NCBI GenBank assembly: GCA_023262065.1
Contig: JALRDW010000292.1
Location: forward strand, 1-10,311
DNA length: 10,311 nt
Reading direction: 5' to 3'
Origin: Acidimicrobiia bacterium
GTDB lineage: Bacteria > Actinomycetota > Acidimicrobiia > IMCC26256
This document shows, in pieces, positions 7,728 to 10,311 of the stretch (the stretch's first letter is position 1; the number at the start of each line of letters is the position of its first letter). A program made the translations under genes and the position numbers. The notes beneath the pieces were generated by a model. That model searched no databases and was not told where the DNA came from. It was given only the letters and a program-made list of their open reading frames with translations.

Positions 7728-10311
7728 GCGTCGGGGTATTCGACGGTCAGGGTCGAACCCCGCTCGGTCCGCGTCACCGCAATGCCGGTGGGCAGGGCCT
7801 TCTGCATCTCCGTGACGTGCGTGATGACACCGACCATGCGGCCGGCGGTCTGCAGGCCGTGGAGCACCTCGGTGGCCCGGTCCAGCGTCTCGGCATCGAG
7901 CGATCCGAAGCCCTCGTCGACGAACAGTGCGTCGAGCTGCAGGTTCTGTTGCCCGGCGACGACCTCGGCGAGGCCGAGCGCCAGCGAGAGCGAGGCCATG
8001 AAGGTCTCGCCGCCGGAGAGCGTGTCCACCGATCTGGTGGCTCCGGCGTGGAGGTCGAACACGTCGAGGTCGAGTCCGCCCTGCTTCCGTCCGTCGATCG
8101 TCCGGCCGATCTCGAGCCGGTACTGCCCACCGGTCATCGCGATGAGGTGGTGGTTCGCCTGGCGGGTGACCCGTTCGAGGTACGCCGAGCACACCCAGGA
8201 CTCGAGGGCGATCTTCGGTGCCGCGTTGCCGGCGGCCACGTCGTAGACGGTCTTGGCCGTCTCGGCCGCCGCCATCGCTTCCTCGGCCGTTCGGAGCCGA
8301 TCCGCGAACCCGTCGTGGGCGGCTCGGATTCGGTTCGCAGCCGACGTCGCGGCACCGAGTGCATCGACGGCCTCGTCGCGGGCGGTCTCGGCCTCGTCCC
8401 GGGCCTCGACGAGTTCCGTCAGGTCGGGTTCATCGTCCGGGATCTTCTGGCGCGCGAGTTCCGCGAGTTGTCCGGCGACGCGGGTGCGCCGATCCGCCCG
8501 CTCCGTGAGCGCCGCGCGCTCGGACTCGAGGCGGTCCGGGTCCATCGCCGCGGCGCTCGCCTGAGTCGCATCGGTGAATCCCTTCGCCGAGAGCGCGGAG
8601 GTGAGCGCCTCGCGCTTGCCTTCGTACGCGGCGGATCTCTTCGAGAGATCCAGCAGCAGGCGGTCGTACTCCTTCAGCGCGGTTTGACGGGTCGCGCTCG
8701 CCGTGAGGCGACTGCTCGCCGCCGCGTGGTCGGGGGCGAAGGCCCTCGCGCGGTCCTCGCTCCCATCGGCGGCGGCCTTGGCCGCGGCCGCCTCGGCGCG
8801 AGCGGTCGCCACCGCACCGGAGAGCTCGATGATCCTGGGCCGGTTCTCGGTGACGAAGGACTCGGCCGTGGTCACCGCTGCGCGCAGGTCTCCGGCCGCT
8901 TCGGCCTGCGAGCGAAGTGCAGCGAGCTCGCGCCGGGTCGTCGATGCACGCTCCGTCGCACGGTCGAGCGCATCAGCCGGTGGTCGCTCGCCCCGCTTGG
9001 CGAGGAGAGCCGCTCGCTCGCGATCGATCTCGCTCTCGGCGGCGACCGCAGCGTCGTGAGCGGTGTCCGCCGCCGTCACGTCCTCCTCGGTCGCCGCATC
9101 GGCGGGCAGGGCCGCCGGGTGCGGGTGCTCGGTCGACCCGCAGGTCGGACACGCGTCCCCGGGTGTGAGGTCGAGCGCGAGGCGCGCGGCGAGGCTGGCG
9201 ATGTGCCGGCTTCGGGTCTCGGCGAGCGCCGCCCGAAGCGCGGCCGTGGTCGCGGCGGCGGTCGCGTGTTCGCGTTCGACCGCGGCGATCTGTCGGTCGA
9301 GCGTGATGCCCGCGTTCACCGCTTCGAGTTCGTCCTGCGCCGCTTGCGCCAGAGCCTCGGCGGCCTCGAGGCCCGCTGCCGCCATCTCCGCCGCCTGTGC
9401 CACGTCACGGCGCCCCGGCAGTTCCTCCTCGGTCCGCGTGACCTCGGCTTCGAGCTGCTCCCGCTCGCGCTCGACGCGGTCGGCCTCATCGAGTGCGGCG
9501 CGCTCATTCGTCCGCTCGCGTGCTGCGGTCTCGAACTCGGCCACTGCGGCCCGGGCCGCCTCGTCGACGGCGCGCTCGGCCTCGAGCAACTGTGCCACCC
9601 TGCTCTCGTCGAGGGGGGCATCGTCCTCGGCGGTGCCGATCGCCGCGGCGGCATCGGCGAGTGCCGACCGGGCCTCGTCGGCGCTGCGGCGAGCGTCCTC
9701 CGTCGTGCGGATCGTCTCGAGCAGATCGTTCGCGTCCGCCGCGCGACGCAGGGCGGGCTCCAGGGCGGCGTCCGCCTCGGCGCAGGCTGAGAGTTCGGCC
9801 TCCTCCGCTCGGAGCTCGTTCCGTCGGCGCCACCGCTGCGCGCTCTCCGTCGCTGCGTCGGCGAGAGCCTTCGCCGCGTCGTACGCCTTGTTCGCCGCCC
9901 TCGCTCCGGCGTCGAGTCCCTTCACCATGTCGGCGGCCTGCGTCGACAGCGTGGACAACGCCTCGGCGTTCTCATCCTCCGGGCCGTAGGGGTTCGCATC
10001 CTCGTCGAACTCGATGCCGAGTGCGGCTGCCGCCTCGTCACCGGCCTGCGTGATGACCTCGCACCAGTCGTCGATCGCAGCGGCGAAGACCTGGTCGATG
10101 TCTCGACGGGCTTCCTGCACGGCGGCGGACCGTCGGGTGGACTCCTCCCTGAGGATGTCGACCGCGTCGAGGAACCGTCCCGTGTCGAACAGCGCACGCA
10201 GGAGCTTGAGCCGCTCCTTGGAATCGGCCCGGAGCACCTCGGCGAACCGACCCTGAGGGAGCAGGATGACCTGCTGGAACTGATCGGCGTTCAGCCCGAT
10301 GAGCTCGGCCA
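7724..10311 (-). CDS. sbcC: Exonuclease subunit SbcC (Rad50-like SMC ATPase), 5' end cut by window edge
   Basis: The frame is open from the right edge to TAG at 7726-7724, giving about 862 visible residues of a protein that is usually about 1000. It is the ATPase subunit of the SbcCD nuclease, which opens and trims hairpins and blocked DNA ends. Near the edge, at 10285-10244, it reads [14 protein letters not shown], the SbcC motif that follows the Walker A domain, so only the N-terminal lobe is missing. Two long Ala/Glu/Arg-rich coiled-coil arms flank a zinc hook C-P-T-C encoded at 9151-9140, followed by GSTEHPHP. The C-terminal lobe has the ABC signature LSGGETF (8020-8000), Walker [15 protein letters not shown] (about 7937-7893) and the H-switch ITHV (about 7826-7815). 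Any sbcD partner would lie upstream, outside the window. The GTG at 10237 is not the start, since the conserved motif lies before it. Confidence 0.96.
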   Translation of the reverse strand, partial: AELIGLNADQFQQVILLPQGRFAEVLRADSKERLKLLRALFDTGRFLDAVDILREESTRRSAAVQEARRDIDQVFAAAIDDWCEVITQAGDEAAAALGIEFDEDANPYGPEDENAEALSTLSTQAADMVKGLDAGARAANKAYDAAKALADAATESAQRWRRRNELRAEEAELSACAEADAALEPALRRAADANDLLETIRTTEDARRSADEARSALADAAAAIGTAEDDAPLDESRVAQLLEAERAVDEAARAAVAEFETAARERTNERAALDEADRVEREREQLEAEVTRTEEELPGRRDVAQAAEMAAAGLEAAEALAQAAQDELEAVNAGITLDRQIAAVEREHATAAATTAALRAALAETRSRHIASLAARLALDLTPGDACPTCGSTEHPHPAALPADAATEEDVTAADTAHDAAVAAESEIDRERAALLAKRGERPPADALDRATERASTTRRELAALRSQAEAAGDLRAAVTTAESFVTENRPRIIELSGAVATARAEAAAAKAAADGSEDRARAFAPDHAAASSRLTASATRQTALKEYDRLLLDLSKRSAAYEGKREALTSALSAKGFTDATQASAAAMDPDRLESERAALTERADRRTRVAGQLAELARQKIPDDEPDLTELVEARDEAETARDEAVDALGAATSAANRIRAAHDGFADRLRTAEEAMAAAETAKTVYDVAAGNAAPKIALESWVCSAYLERVTRQANHHLIAMTGGQYRLEIGRTIDGRKQGGLDLDVFDLHAGATRSVDTLSGGETFMASLSLALGLAEVVAGQQNLQLDALFVDEGFGSLDAETLDRATEVLHGLQTAGRMVGVITHVTEMQKALPTGIAVTRTERGSTLTVEYPDA

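Noticed and set aside
9140..9151. The C-P-T-C motif as a separate zinc-finger protein
   Set aside because: It lies mid-way between the two coiled-coil arms of SbcC, exactly where the zinc hook belongs.
6998..9790. 930-codon open frame on the + strand spanning the dioxygenase end, the HD gene and sbcC
   Set aside because: It reads through three real genes in a wrong frame or strand, and its composition is Arg/Gly/Pro-rich without motifs.
10235..10237. GTG at 10237 as the start of sbcC
   Set aside because: The frame stays open to the window edge, and the SbcC-specific [14 protein letters not shown] motif is encoded upstream of this codon, so the gene is simply truncated by the window.

Overview
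The window is very GC-rich, with tightly packed genes, many GTG starts, stop codons that overlap neighbouring genes, and two families (SCO6745-like and DUF2804) that I associate mainly with actinobacteria. It looks like chromosomal DNA of an actinomycete-type bacterium (Actinomycetota). An Acidimicrobiia-like lineage is possible, but that is only an impression. I see no rRNA, tRNA, CRISPR array, insertion sequence or phage gene.

Layout from left to right: (1) bases 1-99 hold the C-terminal end of an unidentified + strand gene. (2) 105-983 (SCO6745/SalK-like family) and 1002-2036 (DUF2804) follow on the + strand with very short gaps and look like one operon of poorly characterised proteins. 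(3) 2019-4769, minus strand, is a P-type (type II) cation-transporting ATPase. It overlaps the DUF2804 gene tail to tail by 18 bp. (4) 4770-4978 is the longest non-coding interval. It is unusually rich in symmetric elements: an interrupted inverted repeat, an 11-bp-spaced direct repeat, a 14-bp palindrome and a small hairpin. (5) 4979-6316, minus strand, is a carotenoid cleavage oxygenase-family enzyme with its four iron-binding histidines. (6) A short divergent promoter region (6317-6399) separates it from a + strand pair: a PhyH-type Fe(II)/2-oxoglutarate dioxygenase (6400-7176), overlapped by 4 bp by an HD-domain protein (7173-7727). (7) 7724-10311, minus strand, is the large SbcC (Rad50-like) subunit, cut by the right edge of the window. 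Its stop codon shares a CTAG tetranucleotide with the stop of the HD gene.

The most interesting part is the 6400-7727 pair. The HD protein carries the full set of motifs of the PhnZ/TmpB mixed-valent di-iron oxygenases, and it is translationally coupled to a 2-oxoglutarate dioxygenase. That is the logic of the known PhnY/PhnZ and TmpA/TmpB systems, where the dioxygenase hydroxylates the carbon next to phosphorus in an organophosphonate and the HD oxygenase then cleaves the C-P bond to release phosphate. No phosphonate transporter or regulator is in the window, so the substrate is open. The divergently placed carotenoid oxygenase may or may not belong to the same unit. The remaining genes appear to be housekeeping (DNA repair, ion transport) or uncharacterised.
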